NCBI GenBank assembly: GCA_023846275.1
Contig: JAIUJO010000293.1
Span: 422,314-486,313, forward strand
Direction: 5' to 3'
Origin: Vanilla planifolia
Lineage: Eukaryota > Streptophyta > Magnoliopsida > Asparagales > Orchidaceae
DNA: 64,000 bases
Of the stretch, positions 34,501 through 50,045 are shown in pieces. Made by a program: the position numbers and the translations under genes. Position 1 is the first letter of the stretch, and each line of letters begins with the position of its first letter. The notes under the pieces were generated by a model. The model was not told where the DNA came from, searched no databases, and worked only from the letters and a program-made list of their open reading frames with translations.

Positions 34501-37500
34501 GCTTGTGTTTGTGTTTGTGTTTGCATCTATGTGTGTGAGCATGTTTATTTGTGTGCATGTGGGTTTGTATGTTATTGCTTGCATTTTTGACAATATATTT
34601 GTACATGTGTGCATGAGGATGTATGTGTGTGTTTGTGTACTCATGCATATGCATGCTTGTGTGCATGTGTGTGTGTTTGCATGGGCATTTATGTGTATGT
34701 GTGTATGTGTTGTGCATCCATATGAGTGTTTGCACATGTGAATTTATCTATGTGCATGTGATCAAATGCATGTGCCCACGTATGGGCACAAGAATGTTTG
34801 TAAGCATGTGTGTTATGTGTGTATGCATATGTATGTGTGTGATTATGTGTGCATGACTATGTTTGTGCATGTTCATGTGTGTGCATTTAGATGTGTGCAT
34901 GTGTGAGTGTCTATATTTGTGAGTGCATGTGTGTGAATGTGTGGTTTTGGTATGTTTGTAGTTGCTTGCTTGTAAGTGTCTAAATGCATGTGTGTGTGTG
35001 TCTCTACTTGTGTATGCATGTGTGCATGCATGTGTATGTATGTGCATGTATATGCATGTTTGTGTGTCTATGTGTGCAAGCATGTGTTTTTGTATATGCT
35101 TGTTTATGGGGCATGTGTATGTGTGTGTGTAATTGTGTGCATGTGTGTGCGTGGGCGTGCATGCATGCATAAGTGCTCATGGTGCAGGTTTGTGTGAGCA
35201 TTCATGAGCATTTTTGTATGCACCCAGTCACATGTGTGTGTTAGTGCCCATTTGCATGTGTACCTTTGTGTGTGTACATCCATCTATGCATGTGCATGTC
35301 TGTATGCTATGTGTGTGTGTGAATGTGTCTTTATGTGTTTACTTGTATATGTCTATATGCATGTGTGTGGTCCTACGTGTGCGTGTGCATGTGTATTTGT
35401 GTGTACGTGTACATATGTGTTTGTGTGTGTATATCTATGTGTATTTGTATGTGTGTGCCTACATGTTTGAGTTTTTGTGTATATGGGTTCATGCAGTTGT
35501 TTATGCATGCATGTGTGAATATGTGTGCTTGTGTGTGTGTATATGCATGTGTGTGTGCATGTGCTCATCTTCTTGTGCATGTGTGTGTATGTGTATGTGC
35601 ATGCACACATGTGTAAAAGTGTGTTTGTGTGTGGGTTTGCATACATCTGCATGCATATGTGAGTGTGTGAGCTTGTGGGCATGTGTATTTGTGCATGTGA
35701 TTATGTGTGTGAGCATGTATGTATGTGTAGTTGCACATATGTGTGTCTGTGTGAGCATGGTTGTGTGTGTGCTTGTGTGGTTGTGTGCATGCATTTGCAT
35801 GTGTACGTGTAGGTTTTCATGTGTGTGTGTTTGTGCATGGCAAGCGTTTGCATGTGTCTTCATGTGTGCATGTCTGTTTGCATACGAGTGTGCGTGTTCG
35901 TGCATGCGTGTGTGCTTTTGTGTTTGTGCAGACATGTGTGTGTGTGCATGAGTGTGTGCATATTCTTGCATGTGACCATGTGTGTTCATGTATGCTTGTG
36001 TATGTTTATGTGTGCATGCATGTGTGTTGGATAATCACATATGTGTGTGTGCAAGCATGCACATGTTTTTTTGCTTATGTGTTTGAGTGTGTGTGCATGC
36101 ATATGCACTTGTTTGTGAGTGTGTGCATGTGTATGAGTGATTGGTTATGTGTGTACATGTGTTTATGTGGATGTGAATGTATGTGTGTATCTATATTCTC
36201 ATGCATGTGTACATATGGTTGTGAGCATGCATGTGAGTGAAGTTGAGTGTGCATCTATCTGCTTGTGTGTGCATTTGCATTTTATTTGCACATGTGTGCA
36301 TGCTTATGTGTGTGTATGTGTGCTTGAGTGCATGCATCTATGTGTGTGCATGTGCTTCTTCATGTGTATGTGTGCATGCATATGAGCATGTGTCTATCTT
36401 TGTGCAAGATTTTGTTTGTGTGCATTTGCATAAATGCATGTATGTATATGCATGTATATGTGTGACCACTTATGTGTTTGTGTATTTATGCATGTGTTTG
36501 CATGTGCATGTGTGTGCATGGGCATGAGCATATGTTCATAAATGTGCATGCATGTTTTTGTAGGTGTGCATATGCATGTTGGTGTTTGTGGTAGTATGTG
36601 TTTAGGTACTTGTATGTTCATGTGTTCTTCTGTGTGTGGGTGCGGGTGCATGCATGTGTGAATGCATTCATGCATATTTACGAACATGTGTGCTTGAGTG
36701 TAAGTGTGCTTAGGTGGGTGGATGAGTGTGCATGTGTCTGTGCATGTGTGTGCGTGTGATTGTGTGTATGCATGTGTGTATATGTATGTGTGTGCTATAC
36801 AAGCAAGTGTGCCTATGTGTTAAAGAATGTGTGTGCAAACTTGTGTGTGCTTGTGTATGTACAAGTGCATGCATGGTTGTGTACATGTGTATTTGTGTGT
36901 TGTTTGTGCGTGTGTGTGCAACTATACATGTGTGTAGTTGTGGGACTATCTGTGAGCATGTGGATGAATATGCATGCATATATGTGTGTACACATGTGCA
37001 TGTTAGTGTGTGCATTTGTGCATATCATATGGGTGTGTGTGCATGTGTCTATGTGTTCTTTTGTGTGCATATGCATGTGTGTAAATGTGTGCATTTCTAT
37101 ATGCTTCTGGGTCTGTGTGTGTATGTGCATGCATGCACGTGTATGCTTATGCTTGTACATGTGAGTGTATGCACATGTGCATGCATTTGTATATGCATGC
37201 ACATGTGTGTATGTTCATATACTTCTTATTATGTTTTTTGTATGTTTATGTGTATGTAAGTGTACATGTGCATTTGTGTGTGCATGCATGCATTCATGTG
37301 TGTGTGCGTGCCTACTAATGTTCATTTGCATGCATGTGTAAATACATGTGCATGTATGCATGAGTGTGTGTGTGCACATAGGTATGTGTATGTGGGAGTG
37401 GGTACGTCCATGTGGTTGTGTGTGTATAGATGTGTATGTGTATGTATGTATTATTTCTTGTGTGTATAAGTGCATGCATGTGTGCGTTAGTATGTGCATT

Positions 37501-37860
37501 CATGTGCATGCATGTAAGCATGTGTGTTTGTGTGATTGTACCTATTCATGTGCATACATATGAGTGTGTATGGGTGTTTATTTTTGTCTATCTATATGTG
37601 TTTGTGTGTGTGTGTAGGTTTATGTTCTTTTGAGTGCATGTGTATGTGTGTGTTTGTGTATGTGTGTGTGCATGCATATGCATATGCTTTGCGTGTGTTT
37701 GCATATATGCAGTGCTTTTGTGTATATTTGTGGGTTGTTGCCAATGTTTTTGCACATGCATGCGTGTGTGTGTGTGGGTGCATACATATGTGTGTGTGCA
37801 CATCTATATGCATTGTTGTGCACATGCATGCCTATATGTGTATGTATGTGTACACGTGCC

Positions 37861-37882
37861 TGTGTGTGTGTGTGTGTGTGTG
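37861..37882. repeat. pure (TG)11 tract
   Basis: A 22-nt uninterrupted TG run lies within the degenerate array. It is one of the few perfect microsatellite tracts and probably reflects recent slippage. Confidence 0.9.
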
Positions 37883-40435
37883 CATGTTTGCTTGTGTGTG
37901 TTTTGGATTGTATGTGTGCATCCACATAAAGGTGTGTGTAGACACGTGTCTAAGGGTCTGGGTATGCGTGCGTGTGTGCACATACATGCATTCTTGCATG
38001 TAAGTATGTGTGTGTGTGTGTATGCATATGTGTCTATATGTGCTCATGTATGAGTGTGCATGTGTTTGTGTGTCTATGTGCATGTGCATGTGTGTGCATG
38101 TGTGTGTGCCTTGTTTCATGTGTTTTTGCTTGTATACATATGCATCCGCGTGTGACTTTGTGTGTGTGTGTGCACGTCTTCAAGTATGAATGTGCATGCA
38201 TGTGCATGTGTTCTTATTTCCTTGAGTGTGCATACATTTGTGTGGATGTGGACATGTGTGAATATGTGTGTGTTTGTGCATGCACGTGTGTGTGTGAGTG
38301 TCTATGTGCATGTGTGCATGTGTGCCTACATGCATGTGTGTTTGTGCATGTGTGCATTGGTGTGTGCATGTGTATTTTTGTTTATGTTTATGCATGTGTT
38401 CATCTATGTGCCTTCATGTGTTTGTGTGTGTTTGTGTGTGTACATATGTATGTGCATCAATGTTTGTGTGCATAAGTGCATGTGTGTGTGTCTATATGCA
38501 TGTGCAATAATACACGTACTTGTGTGTGCGTGTATAACTGTGTGTATCTTTGTATGATTTCTTATGTGTGTATGTATGTATATGTATGTGCATCTGTGTT
38601 CATGTGTTTTTATGTGTGTATGTCTACGTATTTGTATTTGTGCATGCATCTTTTTATGTGTGTGTATGCATACATTTGTGTATGTTTGTTCATTTATGCA
38701 TGCATGGATACACATGCATGTGTGCATGTGTATTTATGTGTTTATGTGTGCATGTTTTTTTGTGAACTTCTGTGCATGTGAGTGTGGGTATGGGTGTGAG
38801 CTTGTGTATGTGCATGTGAATGAGCATGAGTGTGTTTGTGTTTTTATTCATGCATTTGTGTGCATATACATGCATGTTTGTGCATGTGTATACATAGATA
38901 TGCTTGTCCTTATGTATGTACATGCATGTGTGCAAATGTCTCTAAGCGTGTGTGCGTGTGTGTTTGTGTGCTAGTGCCTATGCATGAGCATGTGCTCATA
39001 CTTGTGTGTTTATTTTGTATGCATGTTTATGTACTTGCGTGCACATGTGTTCATTTGTGTGTGTGGGTGTGTGCATGTGAGTGAGTGTGCACACTTGGAC
39101 GTTCACATAGGTGTGTGCATATGTGTTTGTGTGTATGTGCATGTGTTTGCATGTGCATGTATGTAATATGTGCATATCTGAGTGTGTGTGTGTGTGTACT
39201 TGTGTGTCTTTGCATGTGTGTATCTGTGCATACATAGATGTGTATGTGTATGCGTCCTGTATGTGTGTGCCTATGTCTTTGTGTAAGCATGTGTGTGTGC
39301 ACTTGCATGCCTATGGGTGTGGATGTATGTGTTTGTAAGTGTGTTTATGTGTGAAAGAAATATACATGTGTTTGTATGCATGTGTACACATGTGCATAAG
39401 CCTAGGCATGTATGCATGTCTCCTTGTGCACATGTGTGCATGAATTCATGTGCATTCATGACTGTGCATGGGTACATGTGTGTATGTGTGTGCGAGTGGG
39501 TACATGTGACTAAGTTGGATGCATGGTTTTGCTTGTGTATGTGCATATATGTGCATGTTTATTCATGTGCATGTATATGTGTGAATGTGTTTGTGTGTGT
39601 TCATATGAGTGTGTCTTGGAGTGCTTCTATGTGTGTTATATGTGAATGTGTACGTGGGTGTTTGTTTGTGTGTTTGTGTGAACTTGTTTACATGTGTGCT
39701 AGAGTGTGTCTGTGTGTATGAGAATGAATGTGTATGTGTCTATGTGTGCATGCATGTAATAATGTGTGTGTGAGCATTCATATTTGTGTGTTTTCATTTT
39801 TTCATGTTCCTGTTCATATGTATGTGTGTGTGACTATCTATTTATATTTATGTGTGTGTATGAATTCATGCATGCATGTCTGTGTGTGTGTTTGTGTGTA
39901 TCATCTTTTTATTTGTGCATGTGTACATCCATGCATGCGTATATGTATGTTTGTGTATCTGTTTGTACATTTATGTGTGTGTGAGCAACTAAACGTGTTT
40001 TTTTGTGCATGTGTGTGTGTACGTGCTTTCTTCCATCATATGTGCATGTGCATGCCTGTATATGTGCATGAATGCCAGTGTGTTTGTATGAATGTGGATG
40101 TTCATTCGTCAGTATGTGTTTGTGTGTGTTTGCTTAAGTGTGTACAAGTGACTGTGTGTATGTGTGTTGTGCATATGCATATGCATGTGTGTGTGTTTGT
40201 ATATATTGTGTGCATTGGTGCACATTTGTGTCTATACAAGTCTTTATGTGTGCATGTTTGCATTGTGAGCACATGTGGATATCTCAATGTGCATGTGGGT
40301 ATGTCTTTTATGCATGTGCATGTGTGCATAGGCATGTGTGTTCAGATAAGCACTTGTGTTCGGGGTGCATGTACATGTTTGTCTATGTGTGTGCGTGTGC
40401 ATGTTCATATATGTATGATTCTGTGCACCTGGTCA

Positions 40436-40461
40436 TGTGTGTGTGTGTGTGTGTGTGTGTG
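40436..40461. repeat. pure (TG)13 tract
   Basis: An uninterrupted 26-nt TG run sits in the array, flanked by a non-TG word (CACCTGGTCA) on the left. Confidence 0.9.
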
Positions 40462-43400
40462 GTTGTGAGTGTGTGCATGTGCTTGTGTATGACTGTGCAT
40501 GTGCAGTTATGTTTGTGTGTTTTTGTGTTCATGTGTTTGCTTATGTGTCTATGGGTTCATATGAATGTGTTTGTGTGTTTGTGCATGTGAGTGCATATGT
40601 GTTCGTGCATACATCTGTGTGTTGGGGGGTCAATATGTCTGTCTATGCATGCATGTATGTGTTCATGTGTTTGTGTGTGTGTATGGATGTTCATGTCTAT
40701 GTTTGTGTAGTTGTGCATGAATGTGTGTGAGTACGTGTTTGCCTATGTTTCTATGTGAATGTACATGTGTGTTTGCATGTGTTTGTGCATGAGTATGCAT
40801 GTGTGTGTGCATGCAAGCATGTGTATAGTTATACAAATGTGTGTGTATGTGTGAGTTCCTATGCATGTGCATGTTTGTGCATATGTGAGCATGTGTATTT
40901 ATCAGTATTTATTTGTTTGTCAATGATTGTGCATCTAAATATGTGCATGTTCATGCATGTTCATTTGTGTGCATACATGAATGCGTGTTTATGTGGCTAC
41001 ACATATGTGAGTGTTTGCATGCATGCATGTGTGCCTGTATATTTATGTGCCTATGTGTATATGTGTGTGTGTGTCTCTACAAGGGTGTGTACATACATGC
41101 ATGCATGCATGTGTGTAAGCTTGTGTATGTGTGTGTGCGTGTGTGCACGTATGTGTGCATATATGTATCTGAATGTAAGTGCATGTGCATTTTTGTGTGT
41201 GTACATTTTTGTGTGTGTGATCATGTGTGTGTATATGCACATGAGTGTGTGTGTGTGTGTGTGTCTATGTGCATAGGCATGTACATGTGTTCTCTTATGT
41301 ATGCATATGTCTGAGCATGTACGTGTATGTCTATGTGTATGTGTTTATATGTGTGTGCACGTGTATGCATTTGTGAGTGTTTTTGTACATGTGCATCGTT
41401 GTGTGTGTGTGGTTCTACATGTGTGTACTTATGTGCTTGTGTGCTCTTTTGTGTGTGTGTGCATGCATATGCATATGTATTTAAGTGTGCGTACATGCAT
41501 GTGTCTATGCACACATGCATGTGTGTGTGTGCATGTATGTTTGTGTACATCTATATGCATGTCTATACATGTGTGGGTGTATATGTGTGTGTGTGGGCAT
41601 GTGTGTGTGCATATGTGTGTGTGTGTGTATGTACATGTGTGGGGATATGTGCATTAGTATGGGCATGTTTGTGAGCAAGTGCATGCTTGTGAATATGCAT
41701 GTGTGTATGCATGTTTATACATGTGTGTGCTTGTTATGCATGTTTGCATGCTTGTGTGCATATGTTCATGCATATCTATGTGTGTGTCTTCATGCATACA
41801 CATGTTTCCATGGCTTTTTATTTCCATGCATATGTAACTATGTGTATGGGTTTATGTGCATGAGCATGTGGATGTGCTCGTGTGTGCATGCATGCACTTG
41901 TGTGTGCATGTGTGTGTTAGCTAGTCTTTTTGTGCATGTGTGTGTGTCATGTGTGAGTGGGTGTGCATGAGTGTACGTGTGTATGTATGTACATATGTGT
42001 GTGTGTGCATGTGTGTGGTTGTGTGTGGGTGTAGTTGTGTGATTGTATGTGTATGTGTGTGCATGTGCATAAGTGTGTATTCATATCTGTGCATTTGTAC
42101 TAGTGAGCTTGTGCTTGTGTTTACAAGCATGTCTATACATTTGTGTTCCTTGGTGGATGTGTGTGTGTGTGCATGTGTGGCATAAGAATGGCTATATGCA
42201 AGCATGTGTATACATGTGTGTTTCCTAGTATGCATGTGCATGTGTGTATGTCTATGTGTTAGTGTACATATGCATATGGGTTTGTGTGCATGTGCATGAA
42301 TATGTGTTTGTACGAGTGTGTTTGGGGATGTTTATATGTGTTTACATATGTGGATGTGTGTGTGTGTTGGTTTTGCATTTGTGTGTGTCCATGCATGTGT
42401 TTGGGTGTGTGTGTGACTTTTAATCTAGAGGTGCATGTGCTTGGTGACATACATGTGTGAGCATGTTTGTGCATGTGTGAATGCATATTCGAGTACACGT
42501 ATGTTCTTGTGTGTGTGGGTACCTATGCATGTGTTTATGTGCTTGTCTCTATGTGTGCGTTTATGTGTATGCTTATGTGTGTGGTTTGTGCATATGTGTG
42601 TGAACCCAAGCATATATGTGTGTGATAGCATGTGTTTATGTATGTGTGCATATGTATAACTTCATGTATGTGATTATGCATGTGTGTGTGCAACTCTTTG
42701 TTTGTGTGTATCCCTTTTTATGAATGTGTGTGCCTGTCTATGTGTGACTTTATTTGTTGAGTGTGTGCATATATATACATGCGTATGCATTTCTATGGGC
42801 TAGTGTGCAAGCATATGTGTATTCATGTATGTGTCAGTATTTGGGTAGGTCTATGCATAAGTGTGTGCTTGTGTGTATGTACATGTACATGTGATTGTGT
42901 CTATATGTATGGATGTGCATGTGTGTGTATGTGTGTACATATGTGCATGTGAGTGCATGTGTTTGTCTGTGTTTTCATGTGTGTGTGTGTGATTGTATGT
43001 GTATGGTTATGTGCGTATGTGTATGTGGATGTGTGTGGTTGTGAATGTGTACAAGTGTGCTTGTGTTTGTGTGCATATGTGCATGTACATGTGTGTATGT
43101 GTCTGATGTGTCTATGCTTGTGTGGTTTTGTTTGTGTCTGTGTGTTGTTAATTTGTTTAGGAGTGTTTAGGTGCATCTCAAAGTGTTGTGTGTTTTTGCA
43201 CATCTACGTGTGTATTTGTGCATGCATGTGTGTGGTTGTGTATGCATGTGAGCATGTGTGCATGTGTTTGTGTGCATGGATGGCTGTATTTGGTTACATG
43301 TGCATGCAAGTGTGTGAATACTTTCTTGTGCGTATGTATGTGCACCTATACACATGTGTTTGTATATCTGTTTGTCTAGGAGTGTGCATGTGTTCATGTG

Positions 43401-46400
43401 CATCTATTTGTGCATGCAAGTGTGTGTGTGTGGGTGTGCATGTGTGTGCATCTTTGTGCATGTGTGAGTTCCTAAGCATGTGCAATTTTGTATATATGTG
43501 TGCATATTCTTTTGTTTGTTCTTGCTTTTTTCTATTCCTATGCATCTGTGTGTGCATGTGTGGATGAATGGTCATATTTGTGCATGCATGGATGTGAGTC
43601 TATGTTGCAGCATGTGTGCAAGTATGTGTGCTTTGTGTGCTATGTTTGTGCATGTGTGTGTGCATGCATGTATACATATGTATGTATGCTTGTCTGCATA
43701 TATGTGCATATTTGTCCATGTGGGTTTACATAAGCTACATGCATGTGTGTGCTTATGCATGTGAGTGTTTATGCATATGTGCATGTGCATGCACGTGTGT
43801 GTATGTGTGTATGCTCTGTGTGCTTGTGCGTATGTGCATGTATGTGTGTGCATTTTTTTATGTGAATGCATTTTTAGGTCTATGTGCAATTGTGTTTGTA
43901 TGCATGTGTGTGTGTGTGCATGTGCATATGTGTGCCAATGTGTTCATAACTATATACTTGTGTGTGTATGTGTATTAAAATGTTAGTGTTTGTGAGTGTG
44001 TGTGTGTGTGTGTTTGATTCTATGTGTGTGTATGCTTGTGTGTTTGTGTGTTCAAGTGTGTATGCGTTCGAGTATGTGTCCATACTTACATGCATCTATA
44101 TGCATGCATATGTAGTCTATGGGTGATATGTTGTGTGTGTGCATGTCCATGTGTGTCCAAGTGTATATGCATGTTTGTGAACATGTGTTTACATGTCTGA
44201 GTTTGTATGTGTGTGCTTATCTGTTGATGTGTGCATGTGTCTACATGTAAGATGTACATGCATGTATAGATATGTATGTGTGAGTGCATTTTTGAGCATG
44301 TGCATGCATGGATATATGTTTGTATGCATGGGCATGCATGTGTACAAGTATGTGCTCATTGTGCACAACTATGTACGTGCTTGCGTGCATGTGTTTGCAT
44401 ACATGTATGTATGTGTGTGTTATTATTTGTGGAGTGGCTATGTGTTGTTAGTTGTTAATGTGCAAGTGCGTGAGTGTTTGTGCATGAGCATGTGCATGTC
44501 CATGTGTGTGTATGTACTTTTACATCTATGTGTATGTTAGTTTTTTTTGTGTGTGCAAGCATGCATGTTTTTGTAAGTGTGTGTGTATGTATGTTTGTGA
44601 GTATGTATGATTGTGTGTGTCAATGTATATGTATAAGTGTGCTTATGTGTGTGTAGTTATTCTCATATGCATCTATGTATGCATGCATGCATATGTGCAT
44701 AATTATTTTTGCATTTATATGCATGTGCATGTGGGTGGATGTATGTGTGTGTGCATCTACGTGAGTGCATATTTCACTATGTGTGCATGTATTTGTGTTT
44801 GCCTATTCATGCGCGTGTGTGTGTGAATGTCCATATTGACCTATTTCTGCTTGCATATGTGTGTCTTGTGCATGTGTGTGCATGCATGTGTACATGTCTG
44901 TGTGTGTGCATATGTGTGTGGGTATGGGTGTGTTTGTGTGCATGCATGTTCATGTATGTGTGTAGGTGCATGCTTCCATGTATGTGTTTGCATGTGTGTT
45001 TGTTCATGTGTGTGTATACATTCGTGTAAGTGGGTGTGAGAGTGTGTGTGTGATTGTGTGTGCCTGTATGTGGCTTTCTACATTTGTCTACATGTGTGTG
45101 TGTGTTTGTGCATGCATGTGCATACACGTGGCTAGGCGTTAGTGTATTTAAGTGTAAATGTGCTTACATATACATATGGTATGAGTCCATGTCTATCCAT
45201 ATCCATGTGTTTGTTCATGCGTTTTATCTATATGTGCACATGTGTATGTGTGTGTTAATGTTCATGTGTGTTTATCTATGTGCACATGTGTGTGGTTTTG
45301 TATGTGGGTGCTTGTGTGTGCATGTGTGTCTTAAATGTGTGTTATTGTGTGTGTGGTTTGCATGTGTGACTATGCATTTAAGTTCCTCTATGTGTGTGTA
45401 GTGTGTGTGTGGCTATGTACATGCAAGTGTGTATGTGTGTGTGTGTCACTCTATGCATGTGTGCATATGCATGTGTGTTGGTGTGAAGGTGTGTGTCCAT
45501 GCATGTGTGCATGCAAGTGTGCATAGTGGTGCATACATTTGTATTCTTGAGTGGATGCATGTGTCAGTGTCTTTGGGTTTGCATTTGGATGCATGTGCAT
45601 GCATGTGTGTGAGTGTGCATGTCTATATGTACATATGTACATGTGTGTGTGTGTGTGTGGATCCATGTGTGTATGTTTTCAACCATATGGGTATGAGTGT
45701 TTGTGTGTGTACTAATGTGTGTGTGTGTGTATGTGTGTGTAAGTGTGTGCATGTGAATTTGTGTGTGCACCTAGGAATATATGTGTGTTGCAACATGTAT
45801 TTGTGTATGTGTGCTTGTGTGCATGTCCATGTATATGATTATGTAGGTGTGTGTGCATGCATGAGTGCATGAGCATGTGAGTGTACGAATGTGTGTGTAT
45901 GTGTCTATTTTTATGAATGTGTGTCCCTATGTGTGTATGTCTTTTCTACATTGAGTTTATGTGTGTGTTGTGCTTGTTTGTATGCATGTGTGTGGGCAAG
46001 TGCACATGCAGATGTATTTTGTGCATGTGACAATGTTTAGGCAAGTGTGTTTGTATGTGTGTTTGTGTGGGCGTGTATATGTGCATGCGTGTGTATGTTT
46101 GTGTGTGTGCATGTGAGAGTGTATGTGTGAGAATGAGTGATTGCGGGTACCATGTATATGTTTTGTACATGCATCTATAAGCTTGTGTTTGTGTGCATCT
46201 TCATGCACGTGTGCATGTGTGAACATGTCTATGTGTGTGCATATATGTGTGTGCATGTGTGTATGTGTACAGGCATGTATAGTACATGTGTGTGGTGTTG
46301 TGTGCATGTTGCCAAGAGCATGTGTCCATGCTTGTGTGTGTGTGCACGTGCACATGCTAGAGCATGTGTCCATTGCTTGTGTGTGTGGGCATGTGTATGC

Positions 46401-48849
46401 ATGATTGTGCATGTCATGTGTGGAGCTGCATGTAAATGTATGTGCGTGTGCATGTTTAGCTTGTGTGTGTACGTGTTCATGTAGATATGCATGTGCATGT
46501 GTGTGTATATAGTGCACCTGTGTTTCTGCATGCACGTGTGTGTGGTGTGCATACATTTTACATGTCCACATGTTAGTGTGCTTATGCATGTGTGTTTGCA
46601 TGTTTGTGTGTGTGCGTGAGTATATGTGTGTTTGCATGTGTGTGTATCCATGTGCGAGTGCATACACACATTTGTGTTTGTGCATTCAAACGTGTGTGTG
46701 CATGAACCTATGCATATATTTGTGAATATATGTGTGCACTAAGTGTGTGTATGGGTGTTCCTATATAGGCATGTGTGCTTGTATGTGTTTTCGTATATAT
46801 TGTGTGTGTTTATTTGCATGCACATGTGCGTCTGTATGCTTGGATGTAGGTGCATATGTGTGCATATGTATGTATTTACATGTGTGTTTGTGTATGTGCA
46901 TGAGTGATTGTATTCAATTGGATGTATGTGTGTGATTATGTGTGTGGTGTGTGCATACGCATTAGTGTGTGTGTGGGTATGTCTGTGTTCATGTGTATGT
47001 GAGTATATATGTGTGTGCATTTGCATACATGTGTGTGCATGCATGTGTGCATGAGAGCATGTGTGTTTATCCATGTGAGTGTATTTGTGGGTGAATGCAT
47101 AAGTGTTTGTGAATGTGCATATGTTGTTATATGTGTGTGTGCAAATTTGTTTGTGTATGCATGACTGCATGTACTTGTGCATGTTTTTTGGTGAGTGCAA
47201 GTGCAACAGTCTGTGTGCAAGTGTGTGTACATGCTTTTGCATGTGTCTATGTTTGTGTGTGATTGTGTGTTCATCTACAAGTGTGTGCACATATGTGTGT
47301 GTGTGTTCATGTGTGCGCTTGCACATGATTTTACTTGTGTGTGTGGGCATATGTGCTTGCACGTGCACTTGTGTGTGTTCTTCTATCTTTTCATGTGAGC
47401 GTTCATAGGGTATGTTTTCATGAGTACATGTGTGTGCATCTATTGTGTGTGCAAATGTGCATAAGTGTACAAATGTTTACATGCATGTGTATGTGTGTCC
47501 ATATGTGTGTGAGTGAATATGCCTACTTATGTGTGCTTTTGTGTGGTGTATGCATGCGTGATTACATGTCTCTATGTTTGTGTTTGCATGTGTCATGTTT
47601 TGTGTGTGTGTGTGTCTATTTGTGTGCAAATATTTGTGTGGGTATGCATGAGTGCATCTTTATACATGTGTGTTTATGTGCATATGTGTGTGTGTGTGCA
47701 TGTGTAGGAATTTGTGTGGATGTACTTGTTGTGCATGAGTGTGGGTGTATGAGTGCATGCATCCTTGTGTATGTAGGTGGGTGTGTATTTGCATGTGTGC
47801 ATGCATGTGCATGTGTATGCATGTGTGCTTGTGTGTGTATGTGTATGTTTGTGTGCATGTGTGTACCTATATGTATGCAACTGTGTGCATGGTCATGTGT
47901 GTGTCTATATGTCTACATGTGTTCACATGTTTACATGTAGATGTATGAGTGTAAGTGTGAATGTGCATGAGCTTGTTTTTGCATCTAAAAGTGTATGTAT
48001 GTGCATGCATGTGCTTGTAAATGTATGTGTGTAAGTTTTTATTTGTGTCAGTAGGTATTTTTGCATGCATGTGTGTTTGTGTGTTGTGAGCCTGTGTGCA
48101 TTCATTTGTGTGTGTGTGGATTTGTGTTCATGTGTGTGTGTGTGTGCTTGTGTATGTGTGGGTCCAGGCATGTGCATTTGTGTGTGTGCATGAGTGTGTG
48201 CCAACATGTGTGTGTGGGTGTGTATTTGTATGTACGTACATATGTGTGTGTCTGTATATATGTGTGAATGCACACGTGCATGTGTATCCACATGTGTGTA
48301 GGTGTGGGGGTCAGGTTTTTTGTGTGTAAATACATGTGCCAACATTTGTGTGTTTGTGTGTGTGTGTATGCATGTTTGAATCCTTGGGCGTGTTTGCACA
48401 TGTGCATGTATTCTTCTGTGTAATTGTGTGTGTGTGTGTGCATGCATGAGTATTTGTTAATGCATGCAAGTGTGCTTGTGCTTGTGTGGCTATATGGCTG
48501 TATACATCATATGTGCATACATGTGTAAGTGAATGTGTGTATTTTTGGGTTTGTGTGTGTGTGCATTCGTGCATGTGTGCATGTTTGTAGGTGTGTGTGT
48601 GTGCATGCATGTGTGTATGTATGCAAATGCAAACATGTGTGCAGGTTAGTGTGTGAGTGCACATGTGTTTGTGTGTGTGCTTGTGTAAGTGTATGCGTTT
48701 GTGTACATATGATGTGTGTAAGTGGGTGCATGTGTGCGTCTTCTTTTGTGAATGTGTTCATATATGAATGTGTGTGTGTGTCAATGTGCATGCATATTTG
48801 TGTGCATGTATGTTTGTGCTCATAAATGTATGTGTTATCGTGTGTGTGT

Positions 48850-48975
48850 ATTTCTCTCTGAGTACATATAGAAGTGTGTGTTTGAGCATATTTATTGATT
48901 TTCGTGTTCCTGCAAGGGCATAAATGTGCATGGTGTGAGCTCAAATGTTTGCTTGTGTTGTGTTGTGTATATATG
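48850..48975. other. non-TG island inside the array
   Basis: For about 120 bp the TG alternation breaks down, with words such as TTTCTCTCTGAG, TATTGATTTTCG and GGCATAAATG. It contains no recognisable gene or mobile-element end. It could be a heavily mutated stretch or a small captured sequence. Confidence 0.55.
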
Positions 48976-49977
48976 AGTGGGCATACGTGTGTGCACCTAC
49001 ATATGTGTATGGGAATGCATGAGTGTTCACGTGCGCATATGTGTGTGTGTATGTGCATGCATATGTGTCAGTGTGGCTAGATGTGTGTGTGTGTGCACCT
49101 ATGTGCATGTGTGTGTGCACATAGGAACATTTGTGTTTATGTGTGTGTGTGTGCATGCACCCAAGTGCATATATGTTATTCTGCATTTGCACTTACATGT
49201 GTATTCTTGTGTTTGTGCAAGGATGTGTGTAAGTGTGTATGCTTATGTTTTCATGTGTGTGTGCCAATTTTTTTGTATGTGTGTGTGCATTTCTATGCAT
49301 GTGTGTATGCACTTGTGTGTGTGAGCATATGCATGTGCATAAGTGTGTGCATCTACTTGTGTTTGCACGAGTGTGCATGTGCATGTGCATGTTTATACAT
49401 GTGTTCTTCTGCAAGTTTGTGTGTGAGTTTGAATGCATATAAGCCTGTGTGTGGATGTCTGTGAGTGTGTCGATGTGGGTGTGTGTGTGCTTGTGCATGA
49501 TTATGCTTGTATTTGTTTTGCATGCATATGCATGTTTGTGTATGTTCATGCACGTGGGTGTGCTTTTTGTGCTTGTGCGAGTGAGTGTGTGTGTGTAAGT
49601 TTGTGCATGCGTGTATGTACATGAACATATGTCTTTCTTTTTTCATGTTTTTAATGTGTCTATGTGTATGCATATGTGTGTATACATGTGTTTGCATGTG
49701 TGTGTGTGTGTGCATGTGTTTGTGCAAGTGTGTGGTTTTGTGAATGTGTGTGCATGTGTGCTTGCATGTTTATATATGCATATGTGTGTGCGCATCTTTA
49801 TTCATGTTTATTTATATGGGTGTACATCAAAATGTTTATGCACATGTGTGCATGCGTGTGATGAGTTGTGTGTGTGTGTGTGTATGTGTTTGTGTGTGTG
49901 TGTGAGAGAGTCTGTGTACATGTGTGTGTGTTTGTGGATTTGTGCATTGGTGCATGTTTGCATGTGTGGGTGTGTCT

Positions 49978-50045
49978 ACACATTCACCTATTATGTATGT
50001 AAGTTTAATGCAACTTAGTATATCAAGGTGTGTGTATCCTTGCAC
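49978..50045. other. non-TG island inside the array
   Basis: About 65 bp of ordinary-looking sequence (CACCTATTATG, AGTTTAATGCAACTTAG, ATATCAAGG) interrupt the array. No feature is recognised. Confidence 0.5.
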
